From contig NZ_JAMLIX010000001.1 in NCBI RefSeq assembly GCF_023953965.1, positions 310,001 to 374,000 of the forward strand: a stretch of DNA of 64,000 nt, written 5' to 3'. A model generated the notes under the pieces. That model worked only from the letters and a program-made list of their open reading frames with translations, was not told where the DNA came from and made no database searches. Positions 1 to 8,820 of the stretch are shown here, piece by piece; the stretch's first letter is position 1; every line of letters begins with the position of its first letter. The stretch comes from Bosea sp. (in: a-proteobacteria). Its GTDB lineage: Bacteria; Pseudomonadota; Alphaproteobacteria; Rhizobiales; Beijerinckiaceae. A program made the position numbers and the translations under genes.

Positions 1-129
1 ATTGCCGAAGCCGTGCTGGCTGGTGAACCGAACTGGGCTGAAAAAATGGCCCGCCAGCATGTCGCGCATGTCAGGCGCAGCATCGAGCATCTGCCCGACA
101 GCGCGTTCATTGCAAGCGAGCCGAAATAA
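1..129 (+). CDS. GntR/FadR-family regulator, C-terminal fragment
   Basis: The first 42 codons form an open frame that enters from the left edge and stops at TAA (127-129). The peptide has the repeated amphipathic helix pattern that ends FCD (FadR C-terminal) ligand-binding domains: 'EAVLAGEPNWAEKMARQHV' followed by 'AHVRRSIEH', matching the usual 'AI.AGD...AE.AM..H...VR' ending. The DNA-binding winged helix lies outside the window, so the identification rests on this tail alone. Its neighbour is a convergent acyl-CoA dehydrogenase, and two FadR-like dyads lie upstream of that dehydrogenase, which fits a local regulator of this catabolic block. Confidence 0.65.
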   Translation: MAEAVLAGEPNWAEKMARQHVAHVRRSIEHLPDSAFIASEPK

Positions 130-149
130 CCTGTTTGGCTGGATCGCCG

Positions 150-167
150 TGCGTCCCGTCGGACGCA
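150..167. terminator. Stem-loop between convergent genes
   Basis: TGCGTCC, loop CGTC, GGACGCA forms a perfect 7-bp stem between the stop of the GntR fragment (129) and the stop of the convergent acyl-CoA dehydrogenase (198). There is no T-tract on either strand, so intrinsic termination is uncertain. It may only protect 3' ends. Confidence 0.35.
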
Positions 168-197
168 GAATGGCGATTCAGCTCTTTGTTCCAGCAT

Positions 198-1433
198 CTA
201 AGCGTTGGATTTCTGGAAGCCCTTCAACTCCATACGCGCGATCTGATCCCGGTGGACCTCATCCGGGCCATCCGCCAATCGCAACAGCCTCGCAGTTGCA
301 TAAGCCATCGCCAGACCAAAATCATTGGACGTGCCGCCTCCTCCGTGGGCCTGGATGGCCCAATCGACGACGCGGCACGCCATATTGGGCACGGCGACCT
401 TGATCATGGCAATCTCCTTTCGCGCCACCTTGTTGCCGACGGTATCCATGAGATGCGCCGTCTTGAGCGTGAGGAGGCGCGCCTGCTCGATCAGGATCCT
501 CGCCTCCGCGATCCGCTCCCGCGTCACTGACTGATCAGCAATCGGCTTTCCGAATGCGACACGGCCAAGCGTTCGTTCGCACATGCGTTCCAGCGAACGT
601 TCCGCGAGACCGATAAGCCGCATGCAGTGGTGGATCCGACCCGGTCCAAGCCGGCCCTGCGCAATTTCGAAACCCCTGCCTTCGCCCAGGAGGATGTTGG
701 AAGCAGGGACCCTCACATCCTTGAAGACGACTTCGGATGCCCGATCGGGGACGCCGTAATATCCGAACACGGGAAGCGGCCTCACGACCTCGACACCGGG
801 CGTATCCATCGGAACGAGGATCATCGACTGACGCTGATGGATGCTTGGATGATCCGGGTCCGTCTTGCCCATGAAGATCGCGATCTTGCACCGGGGGTCG
901 GTGGCATTCGTCGTGTACCATTTGTGTCCGTTGATGACGTATTCGTCCGCCTCCCTGCGAATGAGGCTTTCGATATTCGTGGCATCGCTGGAGGCCACCG
1001 CGGGCTCGGTCATCGCGAAACACGACCGGATCTCGCCGGCCAGAAGGGGCTTCAGCCAGCGTTCCTTTTGCTCAGGCGTGCCGTAGCGAACCAGAACCTC
1101 CATGTTCCCGGTATCGGGGGCCGAGCAATTGAAGACCTCCGGCGCCAGATATGAGCGCCCCATGATCTCACAGAGCGGGGCGTATTCGAGATTGCCGAGA
1201 CCGGCGCCATATTCGCTGTCAGGCAGGAAAAGATTCCAGAGCCCGGCAGCCCTGGCTTCCTTCTTCAGCTCTTCGACGACTGGATATACCGACCAGGGGC
1301 CTTCCTTTTCGACCTCGCGGAAAAAGCGCCCTTCATTGGGGTAGATCTTGCGATGCATGAACGCCTGAAGGCTCTCGGCCAGTTCCTTCGTGCGGGGGCT
1401 CACACCGGTGTCCCAGTTCATGCTCATGTCCAT
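198..1433 (-). CDS. Acyl-CoA dehydrogenase
   Basis: Flavoprotein of 411 aa that oxidises an acyl-CoA to the 2-enoyl-CoA and passes electrons to ETF. The full family architecture is present: an N-terminal helical domain, the middle beta domain with the FAD-contacting 'CFAMTEPAVASSDATN' stretch (about residues 138-153), and a C-terminal helical domain ending in 'QAHGGGGTSNDFGLA' and 'DGPDEVHRDQIARMEL'. The Glu of GPDEVH sits where ACAD10/11-like enzymes place the catalytic base. The substrate cannot be read. ATG codons at 1433, 1427 and 1421 could all start the protein; the longest is given, but an operator-like dyad abuts 1433 and no clear ribosome site is visible, so 1421 (MNWDTG) is possible. 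The ThDP enzyme lies upstream on the same strand. Confidence 0.9.
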   Translation of the reverse strand: MDMSMNWDTGVSPRTKELAESLQAFMHRKIYPNEGRFFREVEKEGPWSVYPVVEELKKEARAAGLWNLFLPDSEYGAGLGNLEYAPLCEIMGRSYLAPEVFNCSAPDTGNMEVLVRYGTPEQKERWLKPLLAGEIRSCFAMTEPAVASSDATNIESLIRREADEYVINGHKWYTTNATDPRCKIAIFMGKTDPDHPSIHQRQSMILVPMDTPGVEVVRPLPVFGYYGVPDRASEVVFKDVRVPASNILLGEGRGFEIAQGRLGPGRIHHCMRLIGLAERSLERMCERTLGRVAFGKPIADQSVTRERIAEARILIEQARLLTLKTAHLMDTVGNKVARKEIAMIKVAVPNMACRVVDWAIQAHGGGGTSNDFGLAMAYATARLLRLADGPDEVHRDQIARMELKGFQKSNA

Positions 1434-1434
1434 T

Positions 1435-1445
1435 TCGTCAGACGA
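1435..1445. promoter_or_regulatory. FadR-type dyad operator, copy 1
   Basis: TCGTC-A-GACGA is a perfect 11-bp dyad immediately upstream of the acyl-CoA dehydrogenase start (ATG at 1433). The core GTCNGAC is the recognition core known for E. coli FadR-type GntR proteins. Bound protein here would cover the ribosome-binding region or early transcript. It pairs with the second copy at 1585. Confidence 0.5.
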
Positions 1446-1584
1446 TTTGTCGAGAGCTTATGGGAACGCGGAAGGCATGTAAAGTTCGCGACAGCCCAAA
1501 ATTAAAAGCGAATTCGCCATACTCCGGCAAACTTTGCTAAAAAGCGGGCATACCCTGATCGAGCCAAAGGATTGCAGAGCCATC

Positions 1585-1597
1585 ATCGTCAGACGAT
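1585..1597. promoter_or_regulatory. FadR-type dyad operator, copy 2
   Basis: ATCGTC-A-GACGAT is a perfect 13-bp dyad containing the same TCGTCAGACGA core as the copy at 1435. It lies 150 nt upstream of the acyl-CoA dehydrogenase, in the gap after the ThDP enzyme gene. Two identical cores in one 185-nt gap are unlikely by chance and fit cooperative binding by the GntR/FadR regulator whose tail is at 1-129. Confidence 0.5.
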
Positions 1598-1618
1598 AAT
1601 AACTCCAACGCCGCGCGA

Positions 1619-3400
1619 TCAGCCCGTCTGCGCGCTTTTCATGAGGCTGACCGACGTGGATCGCTCATATTCGGGGTGGACGGCTGCATCGATCACGCAC
1701 ACAGCCCCATTCCGAACGATCGCGATCGCCCGTTTCATGATCGTGCGCAGCTCGTCTTCGGATCGCACCGGCCCGAAGGCTTCGGCCCCCTGGCCGCGAG
1801 CGATCATCGCCAGGTCGATCGAAGGATCCGACATCCGCAAGCCAATCGATCTGTTCTCGACCGGCCTCGAACGCGCCCGCGCGACCCGCTCCTGATGGAG
1901 TTCATCGTTGAAGAACGAACTGTTGTTGGCGATGACGATCAACAGCGGCAATTTCTCGTGGACGGCGGTCCAGACCGCCGTGGCTCCCATCAGGAAATCA
2001 CCGTCGCCGAGAACCGCGACAGGAATTCGTCCCGAATCCTGCAAAGCAAGGGCTGCGCCTACCGCCATTCCAGGGCCGGCGCCGATGCCGCCGCCCCCAT
2101 CATGTCCGAGATAGTCGAGAGGATGTTCGAACGAGCAGAACTCCCTCGGCCAACCAATGGTCAGGCTCGTGTAGCAGCACTCGACATTCGCCAGTTCCTC
2201 GGAGACGGCCTCGGCAAAGGCCTGGATCGACATCGCCCCCTGAACCTGTTCGCCCGGGGCACAGTCCGCATATCCGCGAACCGCTCTCTCCCAGACCGAC
2301 ATGGGCACGCCATCCCCGAGTTTTTTCAGCAGCACCGGGACTGCCGCGTCAGGCGTCGCGAGCAGGGTGACGTCGACCGGCGGCAGCGCCAGATAGTCCA
2401 TGCTCCAGCCATTGTGAGAGTACTGATCCACGGAGCAGCTGATCACCGAAGCGCTCGGCGCGCTCACGCCGAATGCGCGCTGCAAGGTCCCGCCCAAATC
2501 CAGGGCATCCAGGCTCAGAATGACGTCGGCCTCGGCGATGGTCGCAACGGCGTCCTCGCCGAGGAACAGGCCCGGCGCATGGGGATGAAGCTCATGCGTG
2601 GTCGGGAAAGCGGCTCCGACACGCAGATCGGTGATAACGCGGGCGCCCAGGCGCTCGGCCAGCGCGATCCTAAGCGCCCAAGCCTGCTCATCCCGGCTGA
2701 CGCGCCCGATGATGATGACCGGCTTCCGCGCCGCCCTGAGGAGTTCGACGGCCTTGACGACCGCCTCATCGGAGGGCTGGGCCGCCAGCGGCGGCTTGAA
2801 GCGCGCCAGGTCGGGCAGAGCAAGCCCCGGCCTCACGGGCTCTTCCTGGTTCGTCAGGTCCAGGCAGACATAGACCGGGCCGGTCGGGGCGGTCGCGGTG
2901 ATGATCCCGGCCCGCGCCAGCGCCTCCAGCGCCGCGCCAACGGATGCGGGCTGATCATCCCACTTCACATATCCACGGATCAGGCTCCCGAGATCGCGTG
3001 CGGTATGGATCCACTCGACCCACGGCCGGCGCAATTCCGCATCCATCGGCCCCTGCGCGCCAATGATCAGCATCGGCACGCGATCGCACCATGCATTGAA
3101 GATTGCCATGGTCGCATGCATGAGGCCGACGTTGCTGTGCAACGCGACGGCCATTGCCTTGTCGGTCACCTTGGCGAATCCGTGCGCCAGCGCGACGGCG
3201 TGCTCCTCGTGAATGCACAGCAGGAGCGCCGGCTTCTCGCCGCCGAGATAATTGACCAGACTGTCGTGCAGACCGCGGAAGCTCGCGCCGGGTGTGATGC
3301 TGATGTAAGTATAGCCGGCATCGCGAAGAAACTGGGCGACTGCATCGCTGCCCCATGCCATTTCCACATTGGCCCTGACAGGCGGACGGCTTGAGTTCAT
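1619..3400 (-). CDS. Thiamine diphosphate-dependent enzyme (acetolactate synthase / benzoylformate decarboxylase superfamily)
   Basis: About 593 aa with the three-domain ThDP fold. The N-terminal Pyr domain carries the catalytic Glu in 'CIHEEHAVALAHGFA' (about residues 62-76), a central domain follows, and the C-terminal PP domain has the Mg/ThDP motif starting at GDGDFLMG and ending at the NN pair of 'LLIVIANN'. The family decarboxylates 2-oxo acids or carboligates them; which reaction applies cannot be read. It is divergent from an aldehyde dehydrogenase, the pairing seen in mandelate-type pathways (2-oxo acid to aldehyde to acid), so a decarboxylase role is attractive but inferred. Start ATG 3400 (MNSSRP) is preferred over a longer frame to 3526, because homology begins soon after and the extension would invade the divergent promoter. 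Confidence 0.85.
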   Translation of the reverse strand: MNSSRPPVRANVEMAWGSDAVAQFLRDAGYTYISITPGASFRGLHDSLVNYLGGEKPALLLCIHEEHAVALAHGFAKVTDKAMAVALHSNVGLMHATMAIFNAWCDRVPMLIIGAQGPMDAELRRPWVEWIHTARDLGSLIRGYVKWDDQPASVGAALEALARAGIITATAPTGPVYVCLDLTNQEEPVRPGLALPDLARFKPPLAAQPSDEAVVKAVELLRAARKPVIIIGRVSRDEQAWALRIALAERLGARVITDLRVGAAFPTTHELHPHAPGLFLGEDAVATIAEADVILSLDALDLGGTLQRAFGVSAPSASVISCSVDQYSHNGWSMDYLALPPVDVTLLATPDAAVPVLLKKLGDGVPMSVWERAVRGYADCAPGEQVQGAMSIQAFAEAVSEELANVECCYTSLTIGWPREFCSFEHPLDYLGHDGGGGIGAGPGMAVGAALALQDSGRIPVAVLGDGDFLMGATAVWTAVHEKLPLLIVIANNSSFFNDELHQERVARARSRPVENRSIGLRMSDPSIDLAMIARGQGAEAFGPVRSEDELRTIMKRAIAIVRNGAVCVIDAAVHPEYERSTSVSLMKSAQTG

Positions 3401-3458
3401 CGGTCGGTCCCGTGGCAGAGGATACCGTTCGACTAGGCCTCCGGGCCGGGGTGAAATA

Positions 3459-3527
3459 ATTGTATGAATTTGCGCCCATGCGCACAGAACTCCCAAGGCC
3501 ATGGACGGGCGCGCAGCTTCGTACAAT
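3459..3527. promoter_or_regulatory. Divergent promoter region with inverted ATTGTAYGAA boxes
   Basis: The 191-nt gap between the divergent ThDP enzyme (start 3400) and aldehyde dehydrogenase (start 3592) has a local AT-rich stretch. ATTGTATGAA (3459-3468) recurs inverted as TTCGTACAAT (3518-3527, reverse complement ATTGTACGAA), a 9-of-10 match. This could be a pair of half-sites for one regulator acting on both genes. No regulator is assigned. Confidence 0.3.
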
Positions 3528-3591
3528 CCTCAAGCTGCGTTGTCGCGCACGCCATTCCGAACGCATCGCCCGTTCGGAGGAGGACACGTCC

Positions 3592-5076
3592 ATGCACAAG
3601 CGCGCGACCGATGTGAACGCTGACACTGCCGATCGTCTTCCTAGACATCGAGACCTGTTCATTGGCGGGCGCTGGCAGCCACCAGCCACCGGTGAGCGCC
3701 GACAGGTGACGAGCCCCTCCACGTCGGAGGATCTCGGGGATGTTGCGGAGGGTGCCGAAGACGATATCGATGCCGCGGTGAATGCCGCGAGAGCGGCTTT
3801 CAAACTCTGGAAGAAAGTGCCCGTTCTGGAGCGCGCCAATACCCTGCGGACCGCGGCGCTTCGGCTTCGCGAGCACGCGCATGAACTCGCCTATATCGAC
3901 GCGCTCGATGGCGGAAATCCAATCACCGCGATGCTTTCGGACGTGGAGATGGCCGCGACGAACATCGAGTATTTCGCCTCTCTCGCAACCGAAATGAAAG
4001 GGGACACCATTCCCGTTTCGGACGATGTCTTTGCCTTCACCGTCCGCGAGCCGCTGGGTGTCATCGCCCGGATCGGCGCCTTCAACCACCCGTTCCTGTT
4101 CACCGCCTTGAAGGCCGCCTGCCCGCTGATCGCCGGCAATACCGTGGTGGTCAAGCCGCCCGAGCAGACGCCGCTGTCGTCTCTGCGTGTGGCGGAACTC
4201 TGGAGCGACCTCTTACCCCCCGGCACCTTCAACGTGGTGACCGGCGGCAGGGCAGCGGGCGCGGCGCTGGCGAGCCACCCCGGAGTCGCGAAGGTCGCGG
4301 TGATCGGAAGCATCGCGGCCGGGCGGGCGGTCATGCGCGCGGCGAGCGACACGGTCAAACATCTCTCGCTCGAACTGGGTGGAAAGAACGCGCTGATCGT
4401 CTTCCCCGATGCGGAGCTCGAGCGCGCCGCCGCAGGCGTGGTCAAGGGGATGAACTTCCGCTGGACCACAGGTCAATCGTGCAATTCGACCAGCCGGGTT
4501 TTCGTCCATGAAGATGTCTATGAGAAACTGCTTCCGATGATCGTCGACGAAGTCAAAACCCTGCGGATCGGCCTGCCGACGGATCCCGCGACCGAGATGG
4601 GCTGCCTTTCGAGCGCGGCACAATTCGAGCGCGTCCAGGGCTACATCGAAACGGGGCTCAAGGAGGGCGCGACGCTGCATCACGGGGGGAAGCGCATCAC
4701 ATCCAAGCCCCTGGACAAAGGCTTCTTCCTGGAGCCGACCATCTTTACCGATGTCGGCATGTCGATGCGCATCATGCGGGAAGAAATTTTCGGACCCGTC
4801 GTTTCCATCGTCCGATGGAAAGACGAAGATGCGCTGTTCGACGATGTAAACGCCCTTGAATACGGCTTGACCGCATCGATCTGGACGACGAACCTGTCCC
4901 TGGCGCTTCGCGCCACCCGCCGCATCGATGCAGGCTATATGTGGGTCAACGATGCGAGCGTGCACCACCTGGGAATCCCCTTCGGTGGGTTCAAGCAGTC
5001 GGGAACCTCGCGGGAAGAGTCGATCGAAGAGATGTTTGCCTGCACGCAGTTGAAAAGCGTGACGGTTATGCTCTAG
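3592..5076 (+). CDS. NAD(P)-dependent aldehyde dehydrogenase
   Basis: 494-aa aldehyde dehydrogenase superfamily enzyme that oxidises an aldehyde to the acid. General base Glu261 lies in ELGGK and nucleophile Cys297 in 'GQSC'; the C-terminal motif 'EEIFGPVVSIVRW' and the closing 'PFGGFKQSG' are present. The length is normal for the family. Start ATG 3592 (MHKRATD) is chosen because GGAGGA lies about 10 nt upstream; a longer frame from 3460 runs through the promoter. Its partner is the divergent ThDP enzyme, whose aldehyde product it may consume, and it is followed 49 nt downstream by an MFS exporter. The substrate is unknown. Confidence 0.92.
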   Translation: MHKRATDVNADTADRLPRHRDLFIGGRWQPPATGERRQVTSPSTSEDLGDVAEGAEDDIDAAVNAARAAFKLWKKVPVLERANTLRTAALRLREHAHELAYIDALDGGNPITAMLSDVEMAATNIEYFASLATEMKGDTIPVSDDVFAFTVREPLGVIARIGAFNHPFLFTALKAACPLIAGNTVVVKPPEQTPLSSLRVAELWSDLLPPGTFNVVTGGRAAGAALASHPGVAKVAVIGSIAAGRAVMRAASDTVKHLSLELGGKNALIVFPDAELERAAAGVVKGMNFRWTTGQSCNSTSRVFVHEDVYEKLLPMIVDEVKTLRIGLPTDPATEMGCLSSAAQFERVQGYIETGLKEGATLHHGGKRITSKPLDKGFFLEPTIFTDVGMSMRIMREEIFGPVVSIVRWKDEDALFDDVNALEYGLTASIWTTNLSLALRATRRIDAGYMWVNDASVHHLGIPFGGFKQSGTSREESIEEMFACTQLKSVTVML

Positions 5077-5125
5077 CTCGGCGACGCGGGTTAACGGGAA
5101 AACCTATCGTGAGGAGTCGCGAGAC

Positions 5126-6601
5126 GTGCGGTTGTCTGACGGCGAGCACAAGCCGCCTTTCCGGCCTTCTCCGGAGATTTCGCAAGACGAACCGGCCTTC
5201 GTAACGCAGCGCACGCCCCGGCTCCGCATCCTGATTCCCGTGATGGTCGCCATGGCGTTCCTGATGGAACAGCTCGATTCGACCATCATCACCACCGCCA
5301 TTCCGGACATGGCCCGCAGCCTCGGGACCTCGCCTGTCCACCTCAACACAGCGGTGACCGCCTATGTGCTGACCGTCGCCGCTTTCATTCCGGTCAGCGG
5401 ATGGATGGCTGACCGTTTCGGAGCGCGGCGCGTCTTCATTGCGGCCCTTGCGATCTTCACCATCGCCTCCGCGCTGTGCGGCGTCGCCAACAGCTACGGA
5501 ATGCTCGTCGCGATGCGGATCCTCCAGGGCCTCGGAGGAGCGATGATGACCCCGGTCGGAAGGCTGATCCTGTTGCGCAGCTTCCCGCGCCGCGAGATGA
5601 TGACGGCGATGCTATACATGACGTTGCCGGCGATCATCGGCCCTGTCATCGGGCCTTTGCTTGGAGGTTTTCTCACCACCTACCTGTCCTGGCGCTGGAT
5701 CTTCTACGCGAACATCCCCTTCGGAATCGCCGGCATTGTGCTGGCGCTGCGCTGCCTGGACGACGCGCGCAGCGAAACACGAAGCAGGTTCGACCTCCGC
5801 GGCTTTCTCATGGTCGGTAGCGGTATCGTGCTGCTGCAGTTCGCGCTGGAGAACGTCAGTCACCCTGTCGTCTCGACCCCGATGATGCTTTCGCTGAGCT
5901 TTACCGGGGTATTGCTGCTGTTCTTGTTCGCCCACCATGCTCGCACCGCCGCCTCGCCGGTGGTCGATCTCACCCTGTTCCGCGACCGCGCATTCGCCGT
6001 GGGCACGCTCGCCGGTGGCTTGAGCCGGATCGCGATCAACGGCGTGCCGTTCCTGCTGCCGCTGATGCTGCAGCTCGGCTTCGGCATGAGCGCGATCGCC
6101 TCGGGATCGCTCACCTTCCTCATCAGCGCCGGCGCCGTGCTCTCCCGTTGGGCGATGTCCTCGCTTCTGCGGCGCTTTGGCTTCGCCAAGCTGCTGACGG
6201 GCAGCGCGATCACATCCGCCATCCTGTTGGCGGGCTTCGCGCTCATCGGCGAGACTACGCCGGCCTGGGCGATCATGCTCTACATCTTCATCTTCGGGCT
6301 GGTGCGTGCGGCCCATTTCATGGGCACGAACACCCTCGCATATGCGGACCTGTCGGACAGCAGGCTGAGCAGCGCCACCAGCCTGGGCGGCATATTGCAA
6401 CAGCTCAGCGTCAGCCTCGGTGTCTCGGTGAGCGCCTCGCTGCTCGCCGTCCTCAATCTCGACAACGGCCCGCTAACGACGGGCGACTTCCACGTGGCCT
6501 TCCTGGTGCTGGCCATCCTGCCGCTCCTGGCCATCCCCGGCTTCCTCCTGCTGCGGGATGAGGATGGCCGACAGGTCAGCGGCTATCGCGCGGGAAGATG
6601 A
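5126..6601 (+). CDS. MFS transporter, DHA2 (EmrB/QacA-like) family
   Basis: 491-aa inner-membrane protein with many hydrophobic segments, consistent with the 14-TM drug:H+ antiporter-2 group. 'MEQLDSTIITTAIPDMA' in the first helix region (motif D1-like) and 'GWMADRFGARRVF' (MFS motif A) are visible, as is the motif C-like 'GPVIGPLLGG'. The likely role is proton-driven export of a pathway intermediate or toxic aromatic or organic acid. Start GTG 5126 is supported by GAGGAG (5111-5116) nine nt upstream. It is probably co-transcribed with the aldehyde dehydrogenase. Confidence 0.88.
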   Translation: MRLSDGEHKPPFRPSPEISQDEPAFVTQRTPRLRILIPVMVAMAFLMEQLDSTIITTAIPDMARSLGTSPVHLNTAVTAYVLTVAAFIPVSGWMADRFGARRVFIAALAIFTIASALCGVANSYGMLVAMRILQGLGGAMMTPVGRLILLRSFPRREMMTAMLYMTLPAIIGPVIGPLLGGFLTTYLSWRWIFYANIPFGIAGIVLALRCLDDARSETRSRFDLRGFLMVGSGIVLLQFALENVSHPVVSTPMMLSLSFTGVLLLFLFAHHARTAASPVVDLTLFRDRAFAVGTLAGGLSRIAINGVPFLLPLMLQLGFGMSAIASGSLTFLISAGAVLSRWAMSSLLRRFGFAKLLTGSAITSAILLAGFALIGETTPAWAIMLYIFIFGLVRAAHFMGTNTLAYADLSDSRLSSATSLGGILQQLSVSLGVSVSASLLAVLNLDNGPLTTGDFHVAFLVLAILPLLAIPGFLLLRDEDGRQVSGYRAGR

Positions 6602-6643
6602 GCGGCCGGAAATCGCGCGTCAGGCTTTCACCTGCGGCATGCG

Positions 6644-8641
6644 TCATTCGTCCATCGCCTCGATCTCGAATTCGACGAGGTCTGTGCCTTCCTGAACGAA
6701 GTCTCCGACCGCGCAGCGCAGCATGACCAGCCTGCCGTCGGCAGGGGCGCGCAACATGTGCTCCATCTTCATGGCCTCGATAACCAGAAGGGGATCGCCC
6801 CGCTTCATCCTGTCTCCGGGCGCGGCCAGCACATGGGTGACGGATCCTGGCATGGGCGCACGCACATGTCCTGCATCGACAGCCGCCGCATCCGTGCCGG
6901 CGAAAGGATCGGCAAGTGTGAAACGGCGACTACCGCGCGCGGTGGAGACCTCGACCTCGCGGCCCAGCCAGACCGCCGAGACGACCTCCTTGCCGTCACC
7001 GTGGAAAACGTCGAGCCGCCCGTCGGTCCGGACATTCACGCGAAACGCACGCGCCCCGCCAGGCGTCGCCAGGATCAGGCCGTCGCGGCGGTAGTCGATG
7101 GCGATCTCGATGTCGTCAAAGACCAAACGCAGGCGGCGCCGGCCGATGATCGTCCAGCCGTCCGTGCTGTCCCAGGGCGAGGCAGCGGGCTTGCGGAGCC
7201 GGGCGAGGAAGGCGGCCGCGGCGGCCGCCAGATCGCGCTCGTCGATCCCGCCCTCGCCTTGCGCCAAAAGCTGCGGGAGCTCGCGCTCGATGAAACCGGT
7301 GTCCATCGTCCCGGCGCGAACGGCGGGATGGGCCACGAGCGCCTTGAGGAACGCGACATTGGACCTCACGCCGGCGACCTGGAAGCCGGCGAGCGCGTCC
7401 TGCAGCCGGCTGAACGCCTCGAGCCGATCAGCACCGCCGACAATGAGCTTCGCCAACATCGGGTCGTAGTAGGGGGTGATGGTGTCACCCTCGCGAAAGC
7501 CGCTGTCGATGCGGATGCCCGGGCCTGCCGCCGGCTGCCGCCAACTCTCGATACGGCCGATAGACGGCAGGAAACCGCTCTGTGGATCCTCGGCATAGAT
7601 GCGGACCTCGACCGCATGGCCGCGCCGCGTGATCTCGTCCTGCGCCAGCGGCAGCGCTTCGCCGAAGGCGACACGAAGTTGCCACTCCACCAGATCGAGC
7701 CCCGTGATCATCTCCGTCACCGGGTGCTCGACCTGGAGCCGCGTGTTCATCTCGATAAAGTAGAAGCCGTCCTCGTTGGCGACGAACTCGACCGTGCCGG
7801 CCCCGGTGTAGCCGACCGCAGCGCCGGCCGCACGCGCCGCCGAACAGATGCGCTCGCGTTCCGCCTCGGTCAGCGAGGAGGACGGAGCCTCCTCCACCAC
7901 CTTCTGATGCCGCCGCTGCAGCGTGCATTCGCGCTCGAAGAGCGAGACGACATTGCCATGGGTGTCACCGAAGATCTGCACCTCGATGTGCCGCGGCCGC
8001 ATAATGAACTTTTCGATCAGGACATGATCGTCGCCGAAGGCGGCCTGCGCCTCGCGCTTCGCGGCGCCGATGGCGGCGGCAATGCCGGTCGCATCCTCGG
8101 CGATCCGCATGCCTTTCCCGCCGCCTCCGGCCGAGGCCTTGACGAGGACCGGAAAGCCGATCCGCGCGGCTTCGGCGGCAAGCTTTTCGACGTCTTGCTC
8201 CGCCCCGTGATAGCCGGGCACGAGCGGAACGCCCGATGTCTCCATCAGCGTCTTCGCGGCGGCTTTCGACGCCATGGCGCGGATCGCCTCGACCGGCGGC
8301 CCGACGAAGACGAGGCCGGCTTCACGACAGGCGATGGCGAAGTCCTGATTCTCGGACAGGAAGCCGTAGCCGGGATGGATAGCCCCTGCCCCGGTGCGCC
8401 GCGCGGCCGCGATGACGCGGTCTATTCTCAGATAGCTTTCCGCGGCGGCGGCAGGCCCGATCCATACGGCCTCGTCCGCCAGCGAGACATGCTCGGCATC
8501 CTTGTCCGCTTCGGAATAGACCGCCACCGTTTGCAGGCCCATGCGGCTTGCCGTGCGGATGATCCGGCAGGCGATCTCGCCGCGATTGGCGATCAGCAGC
8601 TTGGTGAAGCGCCGCGCCAGCGGCGGCGATGCGGTCGTCAT
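6644..8641 (-). CDS. mccA: Methylcrotonyl-CoA carboxylase-type biotin carboxylase / BCCP alpha subunit
   Basis: 665-aa biotin-dependent carboxylase subunit. The biotin carboxylase domain (about 1-450) shows 'LIANRGEIACRIIRTA', the ATP-grasp glycine loop 'KASAGGGGKGMR' and 'FIEMNTRLQVEHPVTE'. A linker follows, and the C-terminal BCCP domain has the biotinylation motif EAMKMEH (Lys625). It carboxylates biotin with ATP and bicarbonate. Start ATG 8641 has GGGAGGAG upstream. The beta subunit lies upstream on the same strand, separated by 179 nt in which I see no gene. Acetyl/propionyl-CoA alpha subunits look alike; the MCC assignment comes mainly from the partner. Confidence 0.88.
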   Translation of the reverse strand: MTTASPPLARRFTKLLIANRGEIACRIIRTASRMGLQTVAVYSEADKDAEHVSLADEAVWIGPAAAAESYLRIDRVIAAARRTGAGAIHPGYGFLSENQDFAIACREAGLVFVGPPVEAIRAMASKAAAKTLMETSGVPLVPGYHGAEQDVEKLAAEAARIGFPVLVKASAGGGGKGMRIAEDATGIAAAIGAAKREAQAAFGDDHVLIEKFIMRPRHIEVQIFGDTHGNVVSLFERECTLQRRHQKVVEEAPSSSLTEAERERICSAARAAGAAVGYTGAGTVEFVANEDGFYFIEMNTRLQVEHPVTEMITGLDLVEWQLRVAFGEALPLAQDEITRRGHAVEVRIYAEDPQSGFLPSIGRIESWRQPAAGPGIRIDSGFREGDTITPYYDPMLAKLIVGGADRLEAFSRLQDALAGFQVAGVRSNVAFLKALVAHPAVRAGTMDTGFIERELPQLLAQGEGGIDERDLAAAAAAFLARLRKPAASPWDSTDGWTIIGRRRLRLVFDDIEIAIDYRRDGLILATPGGARAFRVNVRTDGRLDVFHGDGKEVVSAVWLGREVEVSTARGSRRFTLADPFAGTDAAAVDAGHVRAPMPGSVTHVLAAPGDRMKRGDPLLVIEAMKMEHMLRAPADGRLVMLRCAVGDFVQEGTDLVEFEIEAMDE

Positions 8642-8820
8642 CGACGTCTCCTCCCTAGGCGCTCAGGCTGGAGTGTGGTGCAAGAGGAAAGCGCCGAATC
8701 CCGCCCCCGGCCTCGTCGGGCGCCCATAGTTGCGCTCCAACGCTGAAATGCGGCCACGCGGCGGCCAGGCCCCAGCCGCAGGAAGCCATTCCCGGTCCTG
8801 GTGCGGGCGTGGCTCATGGC

